Assembly: GCF_014851395.1 (NCBI RefSeq)
Contig: NW_024040485.1
Location: forward strand, 16,219,087 to 16,283,086
Origin: Micropterus salmoides
Lineage: Eukaryota; Chordata; Actinopteri; Centrarchiformes; Centrarchidae
DNA: 64,000 nt
Reading direction: 5' to 3'
Within the stretch, counting starts at the first letter, position 1, and each line of letters starts with the position of its first letter. Under the pieces are notes generated by a model that made no database searches, had not been told where the DNA came from, and saw only the letters and a program-made list of their open reading frames with translations. Positions 59,001 through 64,000 of the stretch are shown piece after piece. Position numbers and translations under genes: made by a program.

Positions 59001-61422
59001 ACAGCCAATCTCTCTCGTTTTACCCTGAGCCATCGCAGACACAACCGTAAGGCAACAGGAAGTAACAGACTTCTTCTGTCCAACTGAAGGTCAATTTTCC
59101 CTTCTGATTGCCATCAGTTGGCCACGTGATCCCTGCACAGAGGGATCTGTAAAAGGCAACCAGCCTAAATGAGATAAACACTGAGCTTTAATGAGACCAA
59201 GATTGTGGGGACAGGGGGGTCTGTTTGTCAATAGCCCCCCCCCTAATGCTAAATATGGATCATGCTTCATCATCTAAAACAATAATTCATTTCATTCCAC
59301 TCTAATTTCTGTCGTCCTATTGGAGCGTAACAAGCTGAAGTGTAGGTATTATAAGTCTATTCAGCATACAGGAGCCACAAATCATTCATATAATATAGTC
59401 TAATAAATACCCTAATACAGAAAATCCTGCCACAGACACACAGCAGGTTGATCAGCATCCAATCTACGATCTCTGTATACTCTGACCAGAGGAATTAAGA
59501 GATTTTAAGCCAAGTCTGTCTTCTATTTGGATCCAGGTGAAATGTCTGAATACTATGCACTATTCAGCTGATAAAGCAGACAAAAACGCTCCATTGTAGA
59601 GCAAATTATAAAAATCAAACCTCCAGCAAAAGACAAAGTAATAATTATTTCTCTATCAAGTTTTCGCCAGCACAATATATAAGCACTATCTACCACACCA
59701 ATTGTCAAAATGGTTGTGAAAAGGTTTTTCTTGAAAAAAATTAAACCGATCATCAAAATAATTGGCAATTAAATTATTAGTTAACAACTAATCGATCATC
59801 ATTGCAGCTCTACTTAGAAGCATGACAGTAGCTCCCATTGAGAGACAACAGGGACAAGCTAACAGACAGCTGCTCATATTTTTCGTTTTTCTGAAAAATA
59901 TATCAGACATATTTTTCTAAATATCACAAAATGTTATTTTCTGTGATAAGGCATACTGAACTTCTTTTGTTATTAAAATTATATAAATAGTTTAAATCCA
60001 CCATGATTTTAATTTTAAGATCTCAGTTCCATTCATTTGAATGCTTTTTTTGTTGGCGGCCTCTCTCTATGCTTTACTTCATTTGAGGCAGTAACCCATC
60101 CTCTTCCTGCTGCTTGTTTACAACAGTAACAAGGCCATGCTTTCTTTCTCTAAATAAAAAACACAGGCACACCCATTTATCATTGAACATTTTTTAAACC
60201 AAGCTCTGTCAACTGAGTTCATCACAAGTTGGGTTGTTTTTTTTTTGCATGTTTTAAAAAGTGATTTTAAACAAAAACATCCACTTTAGGAAAATTCTTA
60301 AGTCATTAAATCAACAGTGTCATAATTTCCAGAAAATCCCAGGACCAGAGACACCAGGGGGTTTCCACATTCCGGCTCAAAATTAGCACATGAATTGGTT
60401 TGTGTGGTAGGCTTATTAGAAGGACTACTAAAAGAAGGATTTTCTCTAACTGCACTGAACTGAGGTTTTTCCTCACGCAGAATACACTAACTTAAAAAAA
60501 ATCCCTCTAACTGTGTTTATACATCAAAACTGTATTTTTCAGGGCTCTGGAGAAACACGCATGAATATAAATAAAGTGAAAACAAAATTCACAAGACAAA
60601 GTCTGTCACTTGCTAATTTATTTCATTTTTTGTTGAGTACCACTCTCCTGTGCTCTGTCCAATGATCTGTTCGAGTCTGTTAGAAGTAACAACATGAGGA
60701 GCTTGACATCCTTCATTTACAGACTATTCAAATATAAGCAGAGAGGCTTAAGTGAATAGCTAAATATTAGCTTAAAGGAAATGTTGGGAATGAAAGAAAA
60801 CTATAGATTGTATAAATAGGTGTCCTACTTTTTCAAAGAGTACGTGGTTGCTGGTTTACCATAAAGGTCTTCATTCAGAGGAGCAGATGGTGTCCTGTCT
60901 GGTATTACACAGCTTAAAAATCTGAAGGACGGGTCTTGAATAAACTGCTTCAATGCCATTGTCTCCTCCCACTTAATCCAGTGATGAGTTTGATTAAAAT
61001 TTCAGATTTAATTAAAAGCTGTTGTGTAACTGAAACCTGTCATCTACAATGATCAACCCCAGCAGCTTACAAGAAAAAAAGAGAAGCATGGGAAAACCTG
61101 TGACATCAATCTGACGGCTATACCTCACAAAAAAAACAAAATAATGAAGCACTAGTGTGAGATAAAGAGCAAAACAATCCAACAGCACTTGTTACAAGCA
61201 CAAACAGCTGGGCCAAAGTGTCAAACACATTACTCCCCCGCCAACACCATACTGAGAGAGGGAGGACACAGAAACTAGAGAATCAGTTGCCCCCCACACC
61301 AAAAAAAAGTCTGTTTACAAAGTCTGGGGTTTGAGTTGTGTTGCGTTTACCTCACAGAATGAAGATCTTGCTTGTTGTCGCTCATCATCCTCACAAGAAT
61401 GAACCCAACGTGATGCCATCAT
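27518..61422 (-). CDS. arhgap21: arhgap21, Rho GTPase-activating protein 21 (complete, 23 coding exons)
   Basis: RhoGAP for Cdc42/RhoA with PDZ and PH domains, known to be recruited to Golgi membranes by ARF1 and to junctions. Coding exons in transcript order: 61422-61351, 54094-53915, 53762-53741, 48612-48520, 48058-47980, 47896-47842, 43819-42247, 38899-38753, 38287-38185, 38065-38023, 37195-37070, 36977-36678, 35403-35342, 35202-35057, 34964-34822, 34520-34362, 34230-34152, 34035-33962, 33865-33776, 33662-33495, 32981-32876, 29979-29948, 29080-27518. They sum to 5415 nt, an exact multiple of three, giving 1804 aa (human about 1958). PDZ about 50-165, PH about 817-928, RhoGAP about 1030-1220. 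It resembles ARHGAP21 rather than ARHGAP23 (DDMFGVG, ELSAVDQLKPKCSSQDFSI). Which teleost copy it is cannot be said. Confidence 0.95.
29219..29641. repeat. Near-complete palindrome (fold-back element), 423 bp
   Basis: The left arm starts caagattatgagaaggatca and the right arm ends tgatccttctcataatcttg. The match continues inward through 'ccaccagactcc.ttgacaaaaa', 'tggtctac..ctgcctcggt' and '.agtttgtgt..tgtgtgacttt', meeting near 29430. The element lies between exons 29979-29948 and 29080-27518 of arhgap21, about 140 bp upstream of the last acceptor. Confidence 0.92.
29948..29979 (-). CDS. arhgap21: arhgap21 32-nt microexon
   Basis: Flanked by ctttaatacag and gtaagg on the minus strand. Together with the bordering split codon it encodes D-SACSDSSKSK, matching the DSATSDSTKSK segment of mammalian ARHGAP21 ahead of GSWGSGKDQ. 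Skipping it would shift the frame. Confidence 0.9.
30679..31329. mobile_element. TTAA-flanked non-autonomous DNA element (651 bp)
   Basis: The ends are tagccctttta... and ...tggaaacgggcta, inverted repeats TAGCCC(G/T)TTT. TTAA flanks both sides (30675-30678 and 31330-31333). TTAA target sites are used by piggyBac and Kolobok transposases, but the tips do not match a specific family I can name. The 'agcccgtttccacc' end is common in teleosts. Includes (AAT)n at 30966-30997. Confidence 0.65.
30966..30997 (+). repeat. (AAT)n microsatellite
   Basis: About ten imperfect AAT units with one GAT interruption. Confidence 0.9.
32876..32981 (-). CDS. arhgap21: arhgap21 exon after the RhoGAP domain
   Basis: Encodes TTAEQESTVQSQPVPNIDHL, then LSNIGRTAASPGEVS. 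The PVPNIDHLL-NIGRT motif is shared by ARHGAP21 and ARHGAP23 just after the GAP domain. Acceptor ggttccag, donor ggtaaat. Confidence 0.95.
33080..33360 (-). repeat. Dispersed repeat family Y, copy 3 (reverse)
   Basis: The reverse complement contains 'tcagtagttgatggagaccaaaa' and 'aaaggtgtcgcttgtattgatgaa', as in the 16.1 kb copy on the + strand. It also has the 'gagctgaaagactgtaaag'-type block in diverged form. Borders approximate. Confidence 0.6.
33495..34520 (-). CDS. arhgap21: arhgap21 exons: RhoGAP catalytic domain
   Basis: Five exons: 34520-34362, 34230-34152, 34035-33962, 33865-33776 and 33662-33495. They encode FVPLIVEVCCKVVEERGLEY, then [101 protein letters not shown] and YDWFFTDD. 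The arginine finger is the R of GIYRVPGNN (about residue 1073). The conserved [11 protein letters not shown] and [10 protein letters not shown] motifs are intact, so the GAP should be active. Confidence 0.97.
34822..35403 (-). CDS. arhgap21: arhgap21 exons: PH to RhoGAP linker
   Basis: Exons 35403-35342, 35202-35057 and 34964-34822. They encode NAAVTSQDLISRKIKEYNMM, KTTRQSLSIKQAFLGGKTDS, HSPHSPKSGEERRVLK, then IAGIMRKPFEKKTPAG and TFGVRLDDCP. In mammals the helix after the PH domain (DLISRRIKEY) completes the ARF-binding surface. FGVRLDDCP marks the start of the GAP module. Confidence 0.95.
35404..36677 (-). other. arhgap21 intron (1.27 kb)
   Basis: Contains an unexplained + strand open frame of 99 codons at 36224-36523, with no similarity I recognise. 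Nothing else was seen. Confidence 0.7.
36678..37195 (-). CDS. arhgap21: arhgap21 exons: PH domain
   Basis: Exons 37195-37070 and 36977-36678. They encode ALDGHKSSGDSGSRRDS, SSKEGLLNFRQLSTDKNK, RVGGGMRSWKQLYAVLKGHT, LTLYKDRKEALSH, ISIKACLIDISYSDTRRKNV, LRLTTSDCEYLFQAEGRDEM and LSWIRVIQE. Both the first strand (K-E-G) and the closing tryptophan helix of a PH domain are present. This is the ARF1-binding PH domain by homology. Confidence 0.96.
38023..38899 (-). CDS. arhgap21: arhgap21 exons: central linker
   Basis: Exons 38899-38753, 38287-38185 and 38065-38023. They encode DEPISPSVDREAAPIPPSAV, PIRRQLSHDQ, SKTERSKSYDEGLDDYQEVG and SSKHMPSLRGLRK. TERSKSYDEGLDDY and RRQLSHD are shared with mammalian ARHGAP21. 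Phases 1-1, 1-2 and 2-0 join cleanly. Confidence 0.94.
38900..42246 (-). other. arhgap21 intron (3.3 kb)
   Basis: Contains a tandem duplication of 18 bp (gatgaacattatttagta, 39333-39368) and a MITE half at 39689-39850. No further feature was recognised. Confidence 0.8.
39689..39850 (+). mobile_element. hAT-like MITE fragment
   Basis: Begins gagctgcaacgatcaatcg with 'attagtcgtcgactatta' following. Same family as the remnants at 23.2 and 59.7 kb. Only one end is present. Confidence 0.65.
42247..43819 (-). CDS. arhgap21: arhgap21 large central exon (524 codons)
   Basis: Acceptor ctgtctctag at 43820, then AYSQDAYLRGHSSYSGNARH, IPEPPPVCYP, YRKEITVPPSPPPQPYPKTQ, VCMRNDSVRTVVVPPD, NIDWRTYQTYREYIDNKG, RTIQERLDNLRATSQT, RRRSTSHERSYQ, VVLREKTPAGKNPSPLRH, SYILAVADDG, CWLPNDARREIHIRRLGEQ and DSIPFI. 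The YSQDAYLKGNE-like start and LRH-SYILAV are shared with human ARHGAP21. Proline- and Ser/Arg-rich, probably disordered with many phosphosites. A 209-codon shadow frame lies inside. Confidence 0.96.
43820..47841 (-). other. arhgap21 intron (4.0 kb)
   Basis: Contains a CT microsatellite at 45558-45582 and a pyrimidine-rich stretch to about 45850. No exon or transposon was recognised. Confidence 0.8.
45558..45582. repeat. (CT)n microsatellite
   Basis: About twelve CT units followed by a C/T-rich tail. Confidence 0.93.
47842..48612 (-). CDS. arhgap21: arhgap21 exons: second half of PDZ domain
   Basis: Exons 48612-48520, 48058-47980 and 47896-47842. They encode RQRNRLEPMDTIFVKQVKEG, GPAYGAGLCTG, DRIVKVNGASIIGKAYCEVI, SLIQDS and LDLCVMPKDEDILQL. 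The order G-L-x-x-G-D-R-I-V-K-V-N-G and the conserved MPKDEDILQ that follows are those of ARHGAP21/23 PDZ domains. Confidence 0.95.
49980..50202 (+). mobile_element. tRNA-derived SINE
   Basis: A pol III B box, ggttcgagtcc, lies at 50008-50018 after a weak A-box region. The body blocks 'tggccctagcaaggcccctaa' and 'aatgggttaaatgcagg' and the tail 'caataaagttgattctattc' follow. This is a common fish SINE arrangement. The head is diverged and cannot be a working tRNA. Confidence 0.8.
52540..52555. repeat. (GCC)n short repeat
   Basis: Five GCC units in otherwise AT-rich intron. Confidence 0.9.
53741..53762 (-). CDS. arhgap21: arhgap21 22-nt microexon in the PDZ domain
   Basis: Flanked by ttttacag and gtaagc. 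Encodes EEDHGRR plus one base, matching the DEENGNRG stretch of human ARHGAP21 between the two PDZ halves. If it is skipped, the next exon reads GDNGIG and then a stop, so inclusion is needed for full-length protein. Confidence 0.9.
53915..54094 (-). CDS. arhgap21: arhgap21 exon: first half of PDZ domain
   Basis: Sixty codons in phase 0-0. Encodes [53 protein letters not shown] and [35 protein letters not shown] is essentially identical to ARHGAP21. GFGF is the carboxylate-binding loop. Confidence 0.96.
56295..56572 (+). repeat. Dispersed repeat family X, copy 3
   Basis: Ordered blocks 'tgtgtagcaaaagcctgata', 'cttattcctctatgtcaaaga', 'ctattgttatacaaaaactatt', 'gtgtattgattctcagctga' and 'aaatgtactatttactcct', as in the copies at 7.4 and 17.2 kb. 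Confidence 0.65.
56850..57470. repeat. Possible hAT-like remnant
   Basis: The left side reads agggctgcgctgtatatctg. The right side, reversed, reads ccgggcgatatggaccaaaa. The similarity between the ends is weak, but the internal style ('gtataccgaca', 'ataccggag...taccggga') resembles other fish non-autonomous hAT elements. No target duplication was seen. Confidence 0.3.
59560..59811 (-). mobile_element. hAT-like MITE fragment
   Basis: Ends 'aacaactaatcgatcatcattgcagctcta', the reverse of the tagagctgcaa tip seen at 39.7 kb, with 'ccgatcatcaaaataattggcaatta' just inside. The other end is lost or diverged. Confidence 0.65.
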
Positions 61423-61558
61423 TCAACTTCACTTAAAATCCTGTTGTCCGTGAACGCCCACATCGAAAATGTAGCTCCAGCAGGATGAAAGAAAATATGT
61501 TCCACTCCAATCCAATGTCCAATTTACACCTCCATTCTTGCTTGATTTCTTAGTCCAT
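61351..61558 (-). CDS. arhgap21: arhgap21 start-codon exon
   Basis: Acceptor tctataacag at 61561-61559 precedes about 136 nt of 5' UTR. The in-frame context is TGA ATG ATG, so translation starts at 61422 (or 61419). It encodes MMASRWVHSCEDDERQQARS and SFCE, with donor gag|gtaaac. The stop directly upstream excludes a longer N-terminus on this transcript. The phase (0) matches the next exon at 54094. The N-terminal sequence itself is weakly conserved, so this exon rests mainly on frame, splice sites and a MA(S/T)R-like start as in human. Confidence 0.78.
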
Positions 61559-62400
61559 CTGTTATAGAGAGGGAGCACAGAGACATGTTATAACTGCATT
61601 TTGTTTGGTTGAATTACAGGCATGTATTTTACATTAACTACTAATGTGTGACATCTCACAATGTACAAAGGTATTTTTAACCAACATGAAACATAACTCA
61701 GTTGTTTAAGGTACATGATAGCTTTAAACTGACGTGCTGGAAAACAGTCTGACTTGGACTGAGCCCTTATGATGAAATGTGAATCAGATAAAGCTGCTAT
61801 CTTTGTTATATCACCTTACAATTTGTGGGCATGCTCAATCCAGTGGGGTGACAAACAACATAGTCTATCTCTGCATTATTCACTCAACAACAATTTGGGC
61901 CTGTTGTCAACAGCTTGAAGCACAACAACGTGGATAGTCAACACTGCATAATGAATGGCCAGCAACAAGTGGACTAAAGACGGGAAAAATAAAGATCCTT
62001 CCCATTTGAAATTAAATGACAAAAATCACATAGAACTGGGATTATAAAGCACAAGTCACTTAAGTTAATAATAATGTTTGTATATCGACAATAAAACCTA
62101 CCTAACCTTTAAAGACGGTGAATTTGAATGCCTCTTGTTTGAGATCGATGGTCAACTGAGGCACGTACAGAGAGTGTCGAGCTGTTGTTTTCAAGCGACC
62201 AACAAAAGTAGCTCTTACTTCGTTAATTTTAAGAAAATAACGTTACCAGCATAAAAAAAGTTTTAAAGGACGATTCCCACGTTATATACTAAGCGAACAC
62301 TACCTGTAAAGCGGGCAAAAGCAACAGCCAAACTGCGGCAACAAGCTACTAGCGCTGCGGTTAGCATTCATGCTAACGGCTGGAGTTTAAACAAAGTTAC

Positions 62401-62490
62401 CTGTGTAGTTGCGAAGCGTCAATACAAGCGGGCAGCAACGACGGCGGTTGTCCATAAATGTAAATAAACAAAGTAAAATCATAGCATGTG
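62401..62490 (-). other. Predicted non-coding first exon of arhgap21
   Basis: On the minus strand 'cgcaactacacag|gtaactttg' gives a good donor at 62400. A second good donor, 'cgctttacag|gtagtg', lies near 62305. Both are within G/C-richer sequence than the surroundings. The transcription start is inferred, not seen. Confidence 0.45.
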
Positions 62491-62720
62491 AGCTTCAAGA
62501 TGGCTAGGCGTTGTCATAATTGAATATAGTTTGAGTACAAACGGCTTCCCGGTGATTATTCCAAACCCCACTCAGGGGAGGCGCATGGTGCCGTTTAGAA
62601 ACAGGAATTTTTTGCTTTCAGCGTTCCTGACACTCTGGGAGTCCACCTTCGGTCAACAGGACACTCTCAACCAATCACAAGCGGCGTTGCATGTGGCCGG
62701 ACCAATCAGGTGCGAGTTTA
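62490..62720 (-). promoter_or_regulatory. arhgap21 promoter: tandem CCAAT boxes and YY1-like site
   Basis: CCAATCA occurs at 62671-62677 and 62702-62708, 31 bp apart, a usual NF-Y spacing. caagatggc near 62498 fits a YY1 site close to the expected start. No TATA box is evident. The region is G/C-richer than the flanking introns. It may work in both directions. Confidence 0.5.
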
Positions 62721-62799
62721 CAAAGAGTCGCCGATGCGCTGTTGAAGGTGGTGATTTCTAACCGTTTCAACGAGGAGTCGAGGAGAGCACGGGGACAAA

Positions 62800-64000
62800 G
62801 TAGAAGTAGCACAGACGCAATGTGTGAGAAGCCACTTTCAAGCTATTTCACAATTGTACCAGCTTTCGTTCATATAAACAACAAGGCTGAACGAGAAGTC
62901 ACATGTCCTGGATGAAAGTCAGGTCGAGCAGGGCTGGCATTAAGGAATTGCAGTGGATATGGAATGTGAGTTCACATGCCACACTGCATATAATCTTTGC
63001 TCCCATAGTGCTGACATTGCAAGGCAGATTATTCAAATTAAATATTTCCATTGACTTGATTTACTACACACAATCTTATAAAGATTGTAGCTGTAGACTA
63101 CAATAGATTTTCAGATTCTCAGGGACTTCACAAATGTCCCTTTTATTCCTCTCCAACATAAGGGACCACCTGTTCCTGGCATTGGCAGCTTTTGTTTCAG
63201 AGGTCAGTTAAGGGAGGAGACTTTCACAAAGCTGTCCTGTCCAGCCAGTTCTACTTCCAGGAGCGCTATTGTGGAAAAATACTTGTAAATGTTACAGACA
63301 GAACATTTCTCTGAACTACTTCCCAAAAAAGTGTTGAAAATAAGCAAGTATATTTAACCAAGCACTGTAATATTTCAAAATACATGTTCTGTACTTGAGT
63401 GTTTCGATTTGAGTTACTTTATACTTAACAACATTTCAGAGGAAAATATCGTTATTTTTCCTCCACTACAGTTACTTGACAGCTATGGTTACTGTTTGCA
63501 GGTTCAGATATCACATACAAAACATATGGTCAGCTTATAAAAATTTGACGTATTGTTTAAAAATGGGAAATACCGAACACCATTAAAACAGTAAAGGGTA
63601 TTTACACATTAAGACATCAGTAATAATAATCAAATATTATTTTAAATGATATTCACAGGGGAACATTTCTGTATAATTTAAGTACATTAAGTAATACTTC
63701 TGTACTTTTACTCAAGTAAGATTTTAAAAGCAGGACTTTTACTTATAATGGAGTATTCTTACAGTGTGTTAGAGGATCTGAATACCTATTCCACTACCAG
63801 CAAAAAGAAATAATGTAATTCTGTTGGAGTGCTTCATCAAGTCGTTCATTCTTGGAGCTAAATTCTGTTAAAAGGTCAGAGTTAATTCACTGTAATCCGC
63901 AGACCTCAGTATCAACAAAAAACGGTTTTGTCTGTGTGGCACTTACTGTTCTCTACTTTAAGACTGGGAGTCGTATGTCAGGTGTATACAAAGAGCACAT
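62800..64000. other. Upstream flank of arhgap21, no gene recognised
   Basis: The open frames at 62531-63106 have no recognisable similarity. From about 63375 a dispersed percomorph repeat fills most of the sequence. Confidence 0.6.
63375..63800 (+). repeat. Percomorph 'tacttttactcaagtaagatttt' repeat
   Basis: In order: 'gtacttgagtgtttcgattt', 'actttatacttaac', 'acatttcagaggaaaatatcg', 'tcctccactacagttacttgacagct', 'aaacatatggtcag.ttataaa', 'tacacattaagacatcag', 'tacttttactcaagtaagatttt', 'aggacttttacttataatggagtatt' and 'aggatctgaatac'. I recognise this sequence order from a very common percomorph non-autonomous element. Confidence 0.75.

Larger units (their letters stand above)
54095..61350 (-). 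other. arhgap21 intron (7.3 kb)
   Basis: Largest intron of the gene. It holds repeat family X copy 3 (56295-56572), a possible hAT-like remnant (56850-57470) and a MITE half (59560-59811). No other exon was recognised, but an alternative promoter cannot be excluded. Confidence 0.8.

Noticed and set aside
27518..61422. Identification of the right gene as arhgap23
   Set aside because: The central exon (SYILAV, CWLPNDARRE) and tail (DDMFGVG, ELSAVDQLKPKC, QDFSI-DW-ARER) follow ARHGAP21. ARHGAP23 lacks these in the form I know.
62531..63106. Small + strand ORFs upstream of arhgap21 as a divergent gene
   Set aside because: No family resemblance and no convincing splice sites. Open by chance in G/C-richer promoter sequence.

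Overview
This is a nuclear genomic window from a ray-finned fish, most likely a percomorph teleost. It holds intron-rich vertebrate genes with GT-AG (and two GC-AG) introns. Its introns carry typical teleost repeats: tRNA-derived SINEs, Tc1 and hAT non-autonomous elements, and the 'AAGTA / trying-stop' type percomorph repeat. There are no bacterial operons, CRISPR arrays or phage genes. No rRNA gene and no functional tRNA gene was seen.

Two protein-coding genes fill the window, and they point at each other tail to tail. (1) On the + strand, from the left edge to 23,904, lie the last 24 coding exons of dpp6 (dipeptidyl-peptidase-like 6, the Kv4 channel auxiliary subunit). The 5' exons with the cytoplasmic tail and membrane anchor lie outside the window. 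The in-window exons join without any frame break into about 741 residues ending at TAA. The catalytic serine position is alanine, so this is a pseudo-peptidase. (2) On the - strand, from about 62.5 kb down to about 26.04 kb, lies a complete arhgap21 (PDZ-PH-RhoGAP protein). It has 23 coding exons that sum to 5415 nt (1804 aa plus stop) and at least one predicted non-coding first exon. Its promoter area has tandem CCAAT boxes and a YY1-like site. The two 3' ends are separated by only about 0.25 to 0.95 kb, depending on which dpp6 poly(A) site is used.

Layout: 1-23.9 kb dpp6 exons and introns; 23.9-25.1 (or 25.8) kb dpp6 3' UTR; 25.1-26.0 kb intergenic; 26.04-27.5 kb arhgap21 3' UTR; 27.5-29.1 kb its large last coding exon; 32.9-38.9 kb the PH and RhoGAP exons; 42.2-43.8 kb the large central exon; 47.8-54.1 kb the PDZ exons; 61.35-62.5 kb the start-codon exon and promoter; 62.8-64 kb non-coding with one dispersed repeat.

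The two products are not known to act together. DPP6 is a neuronal membrane protein that modifies Kv4 gating. ARHGAP21 is a cytosolic Cdc42/RhoA GTPase-activating protein recruited to Golgi membranes by ARF1. Their adjacency looks like fish-specific synteny, because the human orthologues are on different chromosomes. I found no clear new biological system. The most notable signals are two GC-AG introns in dpp6, two hairpin-forming repeats inside introns, a frame-critical 22-nt microexon in arhgap21, and several repeat families present in multiple copies.
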